Shown: piece by piece, positions 46,924 through 54,367 of the stretch
How the letters are laid out: the number at the start of each line of letters is the position of its first letter
Position numbering within the stretch: the stretch's first letter is position 1
Assembly: GCA_002733205.1 (NCBI GenBank)
Contig: NVUW01000008.1
Span: forward strand, 1 to 64,000
Direction: 5' to 3'
DNA: 64,000 nt
From: Thalassobium sp.
GTDB lineage: Bacteria; Pseudomonadota; Gammaproteobacteria; Pseudomonadales; Oceanobacteraceae
Made by a program: the position numbers and the translations under genes
Notes under the pieces: model-generated
The model's database searches: none
Seen by the model: only the letters and a program-made list of their open reading frames with translations
What the model was told of the DNA's origin: nothing

Positions 46924-47859
46924 GTGAACCTCGATCGTATCGATCTTAATCTGCTGGTCTACCTTGATGTCCTGCTGCGCGAAGGCAGCGTAACCAAAGC
47001 CGCCCAACAGTTGGGTATTACCCAGCCGGCGATGAGCAATGGTCTGCGACGTCTGCGTGAATTGTTTGGCGACCCGCTGCTGGTGCGCACCTCCGACGGT
47101 ATGACGCCGACCGAGCGCGCACAGGAGCTGCAGCCGGTGATCCGTAAGGCACTGGGCGAACTGGAAATGGCGTTGCAGCCATTGGAAGAGTTTGATGCCC
47201 TGAGCAGCCACCGCGTGTTCCGCATTATGGTCAGCGACTACGCCGAATCCACGCTGGTGCCGGAGCTGGTGAAGCGCCTGCGAACCGAAGCACCGGATAT
47301 CATCCTCGACGTACTGACCCCCTCGGATGTGACTTTTAAAGACGTGGAAGCCGGTAAGGTCGATATGGCCATTAACCGCTTTGACGAAATGCCGCAGTCG
47401 TTCCACCAGATGACGTTATGGCAGGACGATTTTGTCTGCCTGATTAACCCGGGCCATCAGGGAATTCATAATTTCGATCTTAATGCCTATCTGGCGTCCA
47501 AACATATCTGGGTAAGCAAAACCGGTATGGGCGCTGGCGTGGGGATTGATCCGGAAAAAGTCATCCGTCTGGGTTGGGTGGATAACGCGCTGTCGAAGTT
47601 GGGGCATAAGCGTAAGATTTCGGTATTTACCCGCCACTATCAGATGCCGGCGTTACTGGCGCTGAATAACGATCTGGTGGCGACATTGCCGCGTAAAGTG
47701 GCGGACATGCAGGCCGAATCGGCCTCGCTGGTGGTGAAAGAGCCACCGTTCAAAATCCCGCCGTTCGAGCTGAAAATGGCCTGGTCGCCGTTGTTGCAGC
47801 ACCATCAGGCGCATCGCTGGTTACGCCGCACCATCGTTGATGTGGCACAGTACTGCTGA
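46924..47859 (+). CDS. LysR-family transcriptional regulator
   Basis: 311 aa from the GTG at 46924, chosen because AAGGG lies 8 nt upstream; an ATG at 46918 is only 2 nt from it. The DNA-binding domain is DLNLLVYLDVLLREGSVTKA, then AQQLGITQPAMSNGLRRLRE. The effector domain covers about 90-300. This is the NodD/LinR-like subgroup with the DLNLL opening. No divergent partner; the target is unknown. Confidence 0.88.
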   Translation: MNLDRIDLNLLVYLDVLLREGSVTKAAQQLGITQPAMSNGLRRLRELFGDPLLVRTSDGMTPTERAQELQPVIRKALGELEMALQPLEEFDALSSHRVFRIMVSDYAESTLVPELVKRLRTEAPDIILDVLTPSDVTFKDVEAGKVDMAINRFDEMPQSFHQMTLWQDDFVCLINPGHQGIHNFDLNAYLASKHIWVSKTGMGAGVGIDPEKVIRLGWVDNALSKLGHKRKISVFTRHYQMPALLALNNDLVATLPRKVADMQAESASLVVKEPPFKIPPFELKMAWSPLLQHHQAHRWLRRTIVDVAQYC

Positions 47860-47926
47860 GCGGTTAATCGCCCAGCCTTGCTGATGCTCCTTCGATCGGC
47901 CTTCGCTTGACGATAATCAACATCGT

Positions 47927-47962
47927 AATCAGTAGTGGCGGGTTAGACTGCCATTACTGATT
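47927..47962. promoter_or_regulatory. Near-perfect inverted repeat upstream of the second hemerythrin
   Basis: AATCAGTAGTGGC (47927-47939) and GCCATTACTGATT (47950-47962) pair at 12 of 13 positions around a 10-nt spacer, ending 20 bp before the hemerythrin ATG. It could be the LysR-gene terminator (no T run) or an operator overlapping the hemerythrin promoter. Confidence 0.5.
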
Positions 47963-47982
47963 GTTGCTGCGGATCTGCCGTC

Positions 47983-48393
47983 ATGACCATCGAATTTCGT
48001 GATTATCGCCCGCTGGCGTTAGCGCAAATGAATCGTGAGCACGAAGAGTTTGCCAACCTGCTGAACGAAGCCGAACAGGCTCTGCTGATGGGCCGCGCCG
48101 GTTTGCCTTATTTACGCCGTGTGTATGACCACTGCCTGCAGCACTTTGCCCAGGAAGAGCGTGATATGGAATACCTGCGCTTTCCCGCCCTCGCAGCCCA
48201 CCGTCATGAACACCAACGGATACTGCAGCTATTTACCGACGCGCTGGCAGGTTATGAGCGCAGCGGTGATATGACCGGTGTACTCGAATTTTTAATGGAT
48301 ACCATCCCCGACTGGTTCGGCCAGCACATGAACAACTATGACCGCGCGTTATCGCAGTTTTTAGTGCAGCAGGATCAAAAGCGCGCGCATTAA
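47983..48393 (+). CDS. Hemerythrin-domain protein
   Basis: 136 aa. Iron-ligand candidates are in place: H20 (NREHEEF), H54 and E58 (HFAQEERDME), H73/H77 (HRHEHQRI), H115 and D120 (HMNNYD). It differs from the hemerythrin at 4030 in the N-terminal segment and lacks the C-terminal extension, so it is a distant paralog, not a duplicate. Only a weak GGAT ribosome-binding site is seen. No FNR box is visible upstream. O2 binding is expected from the family. Confidence 0.85.
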   Translation: MTIEFRDYRPLALAQMNREHEEFANLLNEAEQALLMGRAGLPYLRRVYDHCLQHFAQEERDMEYLRFPALAAHRHEHQRILQLFTDALAGYERSGDMTGVLEFLMDTIPDWFGQHMNNYDRALSQFLVQQDQKRAH

Positions 48394-48400
48394 CAGGCGG

Positions 48401-48868
48401 TTATTCACGAATAACGGCCAGCGCCGGATTATCCTGCAATAACGCGGCAATAATATCTTCTATCGCTTTATCCCGTTCCCGGGTATCGGCCTGCACAGGC
48501 AGATTTAGCGAGCGGGCAATGGGGTAATCGCCTTCTATGGCAATATAGCCGGGGCCGATCAATACCTTACGGATATCAGCAGCGGCCAGTGTCAGTGCCG
48601 GGTGGTTAGCATGCGGGGCTATAAACAATTGCCCATCGTCATAACGCAGCAAGGTTTTAACCCGTTGCTGCTGATGATGGCGTTTATGTTCCCACCACTG
48701 CAACCACAACAGCAATGGCAGAGCCAGTGCAGTAACCGGCCAGAGAACGACCGGTGGCTGATCACTGCTGACCAGCCAGGCGACAAGAAAAGCGATGCTG
48801 TAATACAGCAGCATTTGTAAAGTCCGTACCTGACGTGGATCGCTGACGATTAATTCGTAAGACACCAA
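48401..48868 (-). CDS. Hypothetical membrane protein, 155 aa
   Basis: Two hydrophobic segments in the first 60 residues (LQMLLYYSIAFLVAWLV and LWPVTALALPLLLWLQW). A basic turn (EHKRHHQQQR) and a soluble C-terminal domain of about 85 residues follow. The layout resembles PH-like or DUF-type membrane-anchored small proteins, but I do not recognise the family. The stop lies 8 bp from that of the convergent hemerythrin gene. GGAGG is close before the ATG. Confidence 0.7.
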   Translation of the reverse strand: MVSYELIVSDPRQVRTLQMLLYYSIAFLVAWLVSSDQPPVVLWPVTALALPLLLWLQWWEHKRHHQQQRVKTLLRYDDGQLFIAPHANHPALTLAAADIRKVLIGPGYIAIEGDYPIARSLNLPVQADTRERDKAIEDIIAALLQDNPALAVIRE

Positions 48869-48907
48869 AACCTCCTTGTTAATATTGGCAGAATCCCGTT
48901 CAGATTC

Positions 48908-48978
48908 AGCGAGCTAAACCCTTAATCAGCGAGTTTAACTTTGGCCTAGCGAGCTTAACTTTGGCCCAGCGAGCTTAA
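48908..48978. repeat. 20-bp tandem repeat at the 3' end of the mutarotase gene
   Basis: 3.5 units of AGCGAGCTTAACTTTGGCCC: 48908-48927 (diverged), 48928-48947, 48948-48967, and a partial unit 48968-48978. The last one and a half units encode the C-terminal SSLGQS of the mutarotase; the others lie beyond the stop. It looks like slippage duplication of the gene end. Confidence 0.85.
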
Positions 48979-49914
48979 TTGCAGTCCCAGGCAATGCTTT
49001 TCGCCTGCCGCGAGGGTAATTACATCGGCAAAGGCATTGGCGGTTTCTACACAAAACATGCGCGTCCAGGCATCCGCTGCAAACTGGCTCAGACGCAGGC
49101 TTTTTTCAATATACGGGTTCCACACCACGGCGCTGGCGCTGCCACAGGATTGCAGTAATAGACGTCGCTGCGGGCTGATTAAACGTAAGGGACGTGTGGT
49201 ATCGTAAATACGGTCGGTTTCACCGCTAAAACGTACCGGCCCCTGCTGAGTTTTCTCGCACCAGTCTTCTAAGGTTTCGATATAACGCTCACCTTCAAAG
49301 CCTAAAACCTGAGTGGCACGTACATCGTCGGTGGGGAAATAGGTATGCAACGCCTGACTGAAACATACCGGTTCGGTTCCGTTATTCTGGCTGATTAAAT
49401 TAACCGCCAGACTGTCGGCGCGGAAAATAAACTGCGCCTCAGCGCTCAGCTGCGCTGCCCATTGCGGATGCTGGTGATCATTTAATGTCAGCGTAATTTC
49501 TACCCGGTCGCAGGCCTCGTACAAATCGCTCAGCTGCCATTGCCGTGCACGGGCAAAACCATGGGCCGGTGCCTGCTCCGGATTAGTTATGGCGGCTTTT
49601 ACCGCTGCCGGATTCATCGCCGCACTGCCAAACCACGGCCAGCAAAGCGGAATGCCGCCGCGCAGCGATTGGCCCTGTTTGTATTCCGCCTGCTCGCTCA
49701 GCCACAGCCAGTTGTTCTCACCTTTAGGCGCGTAATGAATTAACTGCGCACCCTGTAATAACAGATCGGCGCTGAACTGCGGATGGCGGATTTCCAGACA
49801 GGTCAGCTCATCACGCTGCACCGCTTTAACAAAAGGACTGTGAGTCAGTAACCCTGAGGCCGCGAGGGAAACAGAGGCAGCAGAGGTAAGCGGGTGAGAG
49901 GACAGAGAAGGCAT
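48955..49914 (-). CDS. D-hexose-6-phosphate mutarotase (YeaD type)
   Basis: 319 aa aldose-1-epimerase-like protein. GQSLRGGIPLCWPWFG, APAHGFARARQW (His and Arg in the active site), SQALHTYF and VVWNPY are YeaD-family motifs. It interconverts anomers of glucose-6-phosphate. The N-terminal 25 residues before LLTHSPFVKAV are poorly conserved and the start could be later. The 3' end lies in a 20-bp tandem repeat. Confidence 0.88.
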   Translation of the reverse strand: MPSLSSHPLTSAASVSLAASGLLTHSPFVKAVQRDELTCLEIRHPQFSADLLLQGAQLIHYAPKGENNWLWLSEQAEYKQGQSLRGGIPLCWPWFGSAAMNPAAVKAAITNPEQAPAHGFARARQWQLSDLYEACDRVEITLTLNDHQHPQWAAQLSAEAQFIFRADSLAVNLISQNNGTEPVCFSQALHTYFPTDDVRATQVLGFEGERYIETLEDWCEKTQQGPVRFSGETDRIYDTTRPLRLISPQRRLLLQSCGSASAVVWNPYIEKSLRLSQFAADAWTRMFCVETANAFADVITLAAGEKHCLGLQLSSLGQS

Positions 49915-50038
49915 GGTTAGCGCTATTCCTTAAGGTATTCGCTGAGGCACAGCCCTGTGCTCAGGGTGCAGACAAAGCATTAATATAAACGACGAATAGG
50001 CCTATAATCGCATAATTCTTTGTTTTTCGGTTATCCAT

Positions 50039-50536
50039 TTGAACACTGCTCCTTTTGCCAAAAGCGCCCTGAAAGAAGCCTTGCTGGCCGCCCTTGATGG
50101 CGAAATTTCTGCGGCACTCAATGCTGCCCGTCAGGCACAGGAAACCGCCTCCCACGAAGGCAACAAACCGGAAAATCAGTACGACACTCTGGCGCTGGAA
50201 GCCGCCTATCTGGCCCACGGTCAGTCGGAGCGTATCCGCGAGCTGCAGGAAACCCGCATCCTTATCGGGCAATGGCCGGTGCCGGACTTCAGTGAAGACG
50301 ACACCATCGCCTCCGGCGCATTGATTCAATTACTGGATACTCAGAACAACAGTGCGCAGCAAAATCAGCGCTGGTTGTGGATAGCGCCGGTTGGCGGCCG
50401 TCAGCTCGTGGCAGAAGGACGCACTATCGCCGTGCTAAGTACCCAGGCACCGTTGGCGCAAGCACTGATGCGTTTGAGTATTGGCGACGAAGTGGTTATG
50501 GGGAAGGAACGCTGGGAAATCGGCGGGGTTTGGTAA
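50039..50536 (+). CDS. GreA/GreB-like protein
   Basis: 165 aa from a TTG at 50039. NKPENQYDTLALEAAYLAHG is the motif of a group annotated as transcription elongation factor GreAB-like. The C-terminal half (IAVLSTQAPLAQALMRLSIG, DEVVMGKERWEIGGVW) resembles the FKBP-like C-terminal Gre domain. The N-terminal coiled coil of true GreA/GreB appears shorter, so cleavage-factor activity is uncertain. No good ribosome-binding site precedes the TTG. It is the last core gene before cassette array B. Confidence 0.7.
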   Translation: MNTAPFAKSALKEALLAALDGEISAALNAARQAQETASHEGNKPENQYDTLALEAAYLAHGQSERIRELQETRILIGQWPVPDFSEDDTIASGALIQLLDTQNNSAQQNQRWLWIAPVGGRQLVAEGRTIAVLSTQAPLAQALMRLSIGDEVVMGKERWEIGGVW

Positions 50537-50587
50537 GGGCGAGGGGCAGTATTGCTATCACTGTTGAGGCGTTTCTATGTGAATTGC

Positions 50588-51103
50588 TTACCTAAGTCCG
50601 TTGCTTTTGTTAAATCGCCTGACTTTAGTCCGCATATTTTTCATGGGTGATGACGTGTTGAATTGAATCATCCGACCCAGTGTCCATTGTTCATACCATG
50701 TTTTTTCATAGAGTTCTTCATTGCTTAAGCTGTCAACCAACAAGATAAGCTCTTTTATTGTTGAGTCTAATTTCCTCAGTAAGTCCTCATATTTCCAATC
50801 ACGGTACTGATCGTGAAAACTGACCGCCAGTAATCCAAGCTGATTCCATCGATAGCCTGTGTCAGGAAAATCGACCGGCACACCTTGCGATTTTAAACGG
50901 TACCATTTCAACACCAGATTTCCCCAACCGATAAGATAAGCGACCGTGTCACAAACGCTGATTTGTGTTCCTTTTATATTACCTTCAATTTTACATTTAC
51001 GTGCCATTGAGGCAGGAATACATCGATAATCGTCCATCAGTTTCGGGTATATCGAATTTATAGCGGTGAGCAACTCGTCTTTTGATTCAGGTACTGAAGA
51101 CAT
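50588..51103 (-). CDS. ClbS/DfsB-family four-helix bundle protein
   Basis: 171 aa. PESKDELLTAINSIYPKLMD, TQISVCDTVAYLIGWGNLVL and WYEQWTLGRMIQFNTSSPMK are the family signatures. ClbS, the best-known member, protects against the genotoxin colibactin in E. coli; DfsB-type proteins are DinB-related bundles. GGAG lies 6 nt before the ATG. It is the leftmost gene of cassette array B, and I see no attC after its stop, so this end of the array may be decayed. A protective cargo role is plausible; the substrate is unknown. Confidence 0.88.
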   Translation of the reverse strand: MSSVPESKDELLTAINSIYPKLMDDYRCIPASMARKCKIEGNIKGTQISVCDTVAYLIGWGNLVLKWYRLKSQGVPVDFPDTGYRWNQLGLLAVSFHDQYRDWKYEDLLRKLDSTIKELILLVDSLSNEELYEKTWYEQWTLGRMIQFNTSSPMKNMRTKVRRFNKSNGLR

Positions 51104-51398
51104 TATTTACTCCGTTCGCATCATTCCGGTAATACCGGAGCAAAAAAGCTTCCGGTGCTTTTTTGCGGTGTTGTCGCGGCTGAAAGCCGCTTCTATTGTA
51201 TGGAACTGTTCCGGTAGCAGACAGCTGTTCTGAAGTCTCGCGGGCATCGCCCGCTCCTACAGTGCTTTCTAAGAATTTAGCGCTTTGCACACTAAAGGAC
51301 AAACGCTCTTGATCAGCTTCATAAACTATCTCATTCGCTTCACGAAAGAGCTCTTTTAACAGATCTACAGGCTCATTCGCTGATTCTAAAAGTGACAT
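51087..51398 (-). CDS. Cassette gene with REP sequences forming its 3' half
   Basis: 103 aa. The start is well supported: GAGGAG lies 5 nt before the ATG at 51398, right after a core site. Residues 1-45 (MSLLESANEPVDLLKELFRE and on) look like a genuine small helical protein, family unknown. From about residue 46 the frame runs through two REP-type palindromes (51173-51260), so the C-terminal half is probably not original. It overlaps the DfsB gene by 17 bp. Likely a gene truncated by REP insertion. Confidence 0.5.
   Translation of the reverse strand: MSLLESANEPVDLLKELFREANEIVYEADQERLSFSVQSAKFLESTVGAGDARETSEQLSATGTVPYNRSGFQPRQHRKKAPEAFLLRYYRNDANGVNNVFST
51173..51260. repeat. Pair of REP-type palindromes
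   Basis: GTCGCGGCTGAAAGCCGCTT at 51173-51192 and TCTCGCGGGCATCGCCCGCT at 51236-51255 (followed by CCTAC). Both have the GTAGGAGCGG...CCGCGA layout of Pseudomonas-type REPs, in the same orientation about 45 bp apart. They lie inside the 103-codon cassette gene. Confidence 0.7.
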
Positions 51399-51414
51399 GG
51401 TTTCTCCTCACTGA

Positions 51415-51452
51415 GCATAACGCTTTGCGTCCGAACGAGCGCCTTGCTAGGC
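51415..51452 (-). repeat. Degenerate attC-like site B1
   Basis: GCATAAC (51415-51421) and GCTAGGC (51446-51452) flank only about 25 bp. It is shorter than normal attC sites and its right core has GC instead of GT, so it is probably a decayed or truncated site. It lies in the correct place between two cassette genes. Confidence 0.45.
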
Positions 51453-51884
51453 ATTTCGGCGGTGCCAGATTCGCTCTGGCTTTTGCCCCAACTGCCAATC
51501 AATATAATCTTGAGGTGGGCGATCAATCTCGATTACGTGCTCTGGACCGAAAGGAATTTCCGCACCAAAACATAGATACACATCTTCTTGACCCTTCTCG
51601 ATGCAAAGAGGATGAAAATCGAGGATTCCGATGTATTTCTCGCCAATTATTTCGGACACGATCAGGTATCCTCGTTCGCCCTCAACAAACACCTCGCCAT
51701 CCTCATCCTCGCACTCAATTTCGAGGATTACCTTGGCAGCATCACCAACTTTGAGGCTCTTCCTCTCCTCAATAGGCGGAATCCAAAAGGTATCTGGATG
51801 CGCCCGATGAGATTCCTCTCCGTTACGTAACTGCCAGTAGTCATCTTCAAAGTTGGCAAACTGCATATTTCTCTCGTTGTCCAT
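51447..51884 (-). CDS. Hypothetical cassette protein, 145 aa
   Basis: Acidic soluble protein. RAHPDTFWIPPIEERKSLKV is followed by a beta-rich domain (VGDAAKVILEIE, GYLIVSEIIGEKYIGILDFH) and FGPEHVIEIDRPPQDYIDWQ. I recall the HPDTF.IPP..R..L opening from other cassette and DUF proteins but cannot name the family. Two starts are possible. The ATG at 51884 is formed by the core site GTTATG itself, with no ribosome-binding site inside the cassette. The ATG at 51866 has GAGAG upstream. Confidence 0.65.
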   Translation of the reverse strand: MDNERNMQFANFEDDYWQLRNGEESHRAHPDTFWIPPIEERKSLKVGDAAKVILEIECEDEDGEVFVEGERGYLIVSEIIGEKYIGILDFHPLCIEKGQEDVYLCFGAEIPFGPEHVIEIDRPPQDYIDWQLGQKPERIWHRRNA

Positions 51885-51955
51885 AACGCCTCAATAACCG
51901 GCGCAGATTTGCTGCGTCCGACGCCGTAGGCGCGAAGTTGATTGACTTGTTACGT
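51881..51955 (-). repeat. attC-like site B2
   Basis: CCATAAC (51881-51887) and GTTACGT (51949-51955) flank a 75-bp imperfect hairpin with GCGCAGATTTGCTGCGTCC and CGACGCCGTAGGCGCGAA segments. It lies 3' of the gene at 51960-52316. Confidence 0.7.
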
Positions 51956-51959
51956 GTTT

Positions 51960-52316
51960 TCATAGGCGATAGTCGATAAAGCCCTGCTCGGAGAATCTAG
52001 GTGAGTAAATTGGCTGCGATTCACCTCCATTGGGAATAACAGACCATCTATCATCACGGTCTAGTTTCAGATCCTCCCAAGAAATACAAAGCTCCTTTAA
52101 CTTGGCCTCCCACATTTTTTCTTCTTCAGCGTCATCTAATCCAAGCTCATCCATTTCTAGATCGAAGGATGACGTCGAAGATACTGCCACTAATTTTTCA
52201 AATAGTGACTTGTCTTTGAACTTAACTTTGCCGGTAGCCCAAGGAGTCTCATAGCTAAAACTGAGAATTTCCCCTACGGTGATACCGTCTAATTTTAACT
52301 CGATTGGTGTTTTCAT
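51960..52316 (-). CDS. Hypothetical cassette protein, 118 aa
   Basis: The start is set to the ATG at 52316 (MKTPIELKLDGITVGEILSF); an in-frame ATG at 52388 would lie inside attC B3. The middle is acidic (SFDLEMDELGLDDAEEEKMW), and the C-terminus WSVIPNGGESQPIYSPRFSE is proline/serine-rich. Unrecognised; the beta-strand opening resembles immunity-type proteins. The 5' untranslated stretch in the cassette is only about 13 nt and has no ribosome-binding site. Confidence 0.6.
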   Translation of the reverse strand: MKTPIELKLDGITVGEILSFSYETPWATGKVKFKDKSLFEKLVAVSSTSSFDLEMDELGLDDAEEEKMWEAKLKELCISWEDLKLDRDDRWSVIPNGGESQPIYSPRFSEQGFIDYRL

Positions 52317-52322
52317 AGTGAC

Positions 52323-52434
52323 ACGTAATGCCCAAAGCACGCACCAATTACCGGAGCTTTGATTTTGTGCGAGCATTTTTCCGCACAAAATTGAAGTGGA
52401 GAGTATTTGGTCGCAGTGACTTTGCTTGTTAAAT
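52323..52434 (-). repeat. attC-like site B3
   Basis: ACGTAAT (52323-52329) and GTTAAAT (52428-52434) flank a 112-bp imperfect palindrome: TTTTGTGCGAG...TTCCGCACAAAA is the apical stem, and GCAAAG/CTTTGC pairs occur nearer the ends. Confidence 0.7.
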
Positions 52435-52436
52435 GT

Positions 52437-52964
52437 TTACTCGACATTGCTTTCAATCCATGAGGAAATATCTGGGTGCTTAGCTTGTGCCGATTTAGTT
52501 AATTCTGACGGATTATCGCAAAGTGAGCCTAGATAAGATTTTGCTTTCTTAGACAGAAGATCCCAATCTAATTCGTCTTTATCTTCGTCGTGTGGATCGA
52601 GCCAACATCCGTCGTAGAACACTTTGCCAGAAGTGATTTGCATTACAAAATCATGAGCACTATTGGATACAAGAGCTCTTTCGCCTTCAGACCCTAAGAA
52701 AACCACTGGCGGTTCACCTTTTAATTCAGGGTAGTACCAAAGGCAAAATAGAGAACCGCAGCCATCTTGACCAAATTGGATGAAATGATGTTCGGTTTCT
52801 CTCCATTTCTTACCACCCAACCACATATCTAAGACGTCTGACGTTTCTGAGAATGTCTGCCTATTAGTTTCGAAATCGATAGGCCAACTTATAACTTCTT
52901 CGAGCGACATATTATGTAGAAAGTCGATATCCGCTTGTGTTATTTCGCTTAATTCAAATTCCAC
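52437..52964 (-). CDS. SMI1/KNR4 (SUKH)-like cassette protein, GTG start
   Basis: 175 aa. The GTG start at 52964 has GAGGAG 6 nt upstream. HHFIQFGQDGCGSLFCLWYY and the GEPPVVFLGSEGERALVSNS stretch resemble the core of SMI1/KNR4-like proteins, a superfamily rich in immunity proteins to bacterial toxins. There is no neighbouring toxin, which is normal for solitary cassette-borne relatives. It lies between attC B3 and attC B4. Confidence 0.7.
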   Translation of the reverse strand: MEFELSEITQADIDFLHNMSLEEVISWPIDFETNRQTFSETSDVLDMWLGGKKWRETEHHFIQFGQDGCGSLFCLWYYPELKGEPPVVFLGSEGERALVSNSAHDFVMQITSGKVFYDGCWLDPHDEDKDELDWDLLSKKAKSYLGSLCDNPSELTKSAQAKHPDISSWIESNVE

Positions 52965-52981
52965 GCGATACTCCTCTAGAC

Positions 52982-53080
52982 ATGTAACGTTTTTGTTGTG
53001 TGGCGGTGAAACGTAGTGAGGAACGAGCGAAGTTTAACCGTCCCAGAACCGAAGGTGCGTTCACCAACTCATTGTTATGA
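52982..53080 (-). repeat. attC-like site B4
   Basis: ATGTAAC (52982-52988) and GTTATGA (53074-53080) flank a 99-bp hairpin-forming sequence (TGGCGGTGAAACG...CG...TTCACC, GTTGTG/CAACTC pairs). Confidence 0.7.
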
Positions 53081-53151
53081 GTCACGCAAATGACCATTGC
53101 TTTCTATTCCATGAACAAGGTTCAATGCTAAATCATAGCTATCGGTATTTG

Positions 53152-53463
53152 TTAGTTTTTTCGGATTTTAACTGCAATTTTCAAAGCATCTTTTTTATTC
53201 AACTCCATATCTAAGAGGGAGTTTATGTAGTATGGCTTTCCACTCCCTTTAGATATCTTCTTTTGAGTTAGACGTTTTTCAAGTTTAGGCTCTCTATAGC
53301 CAAGAACCTTCATATCTTCTCTGGTGCCGCCCCACTTAATTGGGAGTGTCAAAATGTATTTACTTCCGAAGAGTGTATAGTAATTAACAACAATACTACC
53401 TCCATCACGGCAGCTATCAATACTCGGCTTTCCTTTCAATATTAAGAACATCTTAGGACTCAT
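53152..53463 (-). CDS. Hypothetical cassette protein, 103 aa
   Basis: Basic protein opening MSPKMFLILKGKPSIDSCRD, beta-rich, with a Lys-rich C-terminal half. Unrecognised. The ATG at 53463 overlaps the core site (GTTATGA), so the recombination point lies 2 nt before the start codon; an ATG at 53451 is an alternative. A further in-frame start at 53514 is inside attC B5 and is not accepted. About 70 bp separate its stop from attC B4. Confidence 0.6.
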   Translation of the reverse strand: MSPKMFLILKGKPSIDSCRDGGSIVVNYYTLFGSKYILTLPIKWGGTREDMKVLGYREPKLEKRLTQKKISKGSGKPYYINSLLDMELNKKDALKIAVKIRKN

Positions 53464-53564
53464 AACGCCCGCCTCACTTGCCAGAGGCCAATGGCGCCTT
53501 TTTTGCAGCACCACCGCAAAAAAGGTGACAGTGGCCGGAGGTCATGTGCAGGCGCTTGTTATAT
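53460..53564 (-). repeat. attC-like site B5
   Basis: TCATAAC (53460-53466) and GTTATAT (53558-53564) flank a long hairpin: GCCAGAGGCCAATGG... CCTTTTTTGC / GCAAAAAAGG and GTGGCCGGAGGTC are the paired arms. It follows the first cassette gene of array B. Confidence 0.8.
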
Positions 53565-54287
53565 TTTCTTGATGACATAGCTCTCAGCTTTGTTATATGA
53601 AGACTGAAGATGTTTTGGTAAAAAGCTTAGAACAGTATCTTTTAGGAAATTCTTAGCTATATCTAACCCTTGTGAGTCACTGAAAGTCCATGCATCTGCA
53701 GCTTCAGTTGTTGCACAATATCGAATAAGTTTCTCAAACAAGGCTCGAACTGATGAAAATGCCTCGTCTTTCTTCATTTTCTCTAAATTGCAGACAATAG
53801 CGCTGTTTATATTTAGACTATTTTTATCAGGTGATGGACTTACATCTAATAATAGGAGCTCATTCTCCCCACTATATTTCCAATCCGTTTTCTCTTCAAA
53901 CTCATCAATTACCGAAACGAAAGCATTATCGCTATATAGCCAGTCAATTCCATCAATTTTAGTTACAGGGGCCAAATCTGGATATTTTTCATCAGGCCAA
54001 TATGCTCCATAACCACAACAAAATATATTTATGGCTTTATCAGAGCGATGGTGCAGATAGCTTAAAGACTCAAGAATTTCTTTTTTACAGAATTCTGTTT
54101 TAGGATTACAAAAAAGCACGGCAACTAAACTGTGTTTTTTTGTTTTATTGTTAATTTCAGCCATAGCTCGCTCAGTTGCAGGCTCGACAGAATCAAAAAA
54201 CATTATTCTTTTCGGTGTAGAGGTTAAATCTCTATTTACAGACTCTACAATTTTTAAGTAACTTATTGCATCTATCATACTGCGCAT
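53559..54287 (-). CDS. First cassette gene of array B, unknown protein
   Basis: 242 aa from the ATG at 54287 (AAGGA 3 nt upstream); the ATG at 54278 is an alternative. The frame stays open upstream through the attI-like core to ATG codons at 54329 and 54353, so a leader-fused form of up to 264 aa is possible. Unrecognised: alpha/beta N-terminal half (KHSLVAVLFCNPKTEFCKKE), then INIFCCGYGAYWPDEKYPDL, which has no known catalytic motif that I can name. AT-rich. Its last codons enter attC B5. Confidence 0.7.
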   Translation of the reverse strand: MRSMIDAISYLKIVESVNRDLTSTPKRIMFFDSVEPATERAMAEINNKTKKHSLVAVLFCNPKTEFCKKEILESLSYLHHRSDKAINIFCCGYGAYWPDEKYPDLAPVTKIDGIDWLYSDNAFVSVIDEFEEKTDWKYSGENELLLLDVSPSPDKNSLNINSAIVCNLEKMKKDEAFSSVRALFEKLIRYCATTEAADAWTFSDSQGLDIAKNFLKDTVLSFLPKHLQSSYNKAESYVIKKI

Positions 54288-54299
54288 ACTTCCTTGAAA

Positions 54300-54367
54300 A
54301 TATAACAGTTTATTCGTAGGCATGCTCATTAACACACCTAAGCCCTTATTCAAATTCTCAGCCTAAT
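54300..54367 (-). other. attI-like site, copy B
   Basis: Same direct boxes as copy A on the minus strand: GATTAGGC (54368-54361), GCTTAGGTG, GTTAATG (54333-54327) and the terminal core GTTATAT (54306-54300). Leader similarity to copy A stops at AAACTG|TTA (54307 / 54306). The core is followed by the first cassette. Confidence 0.6.
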
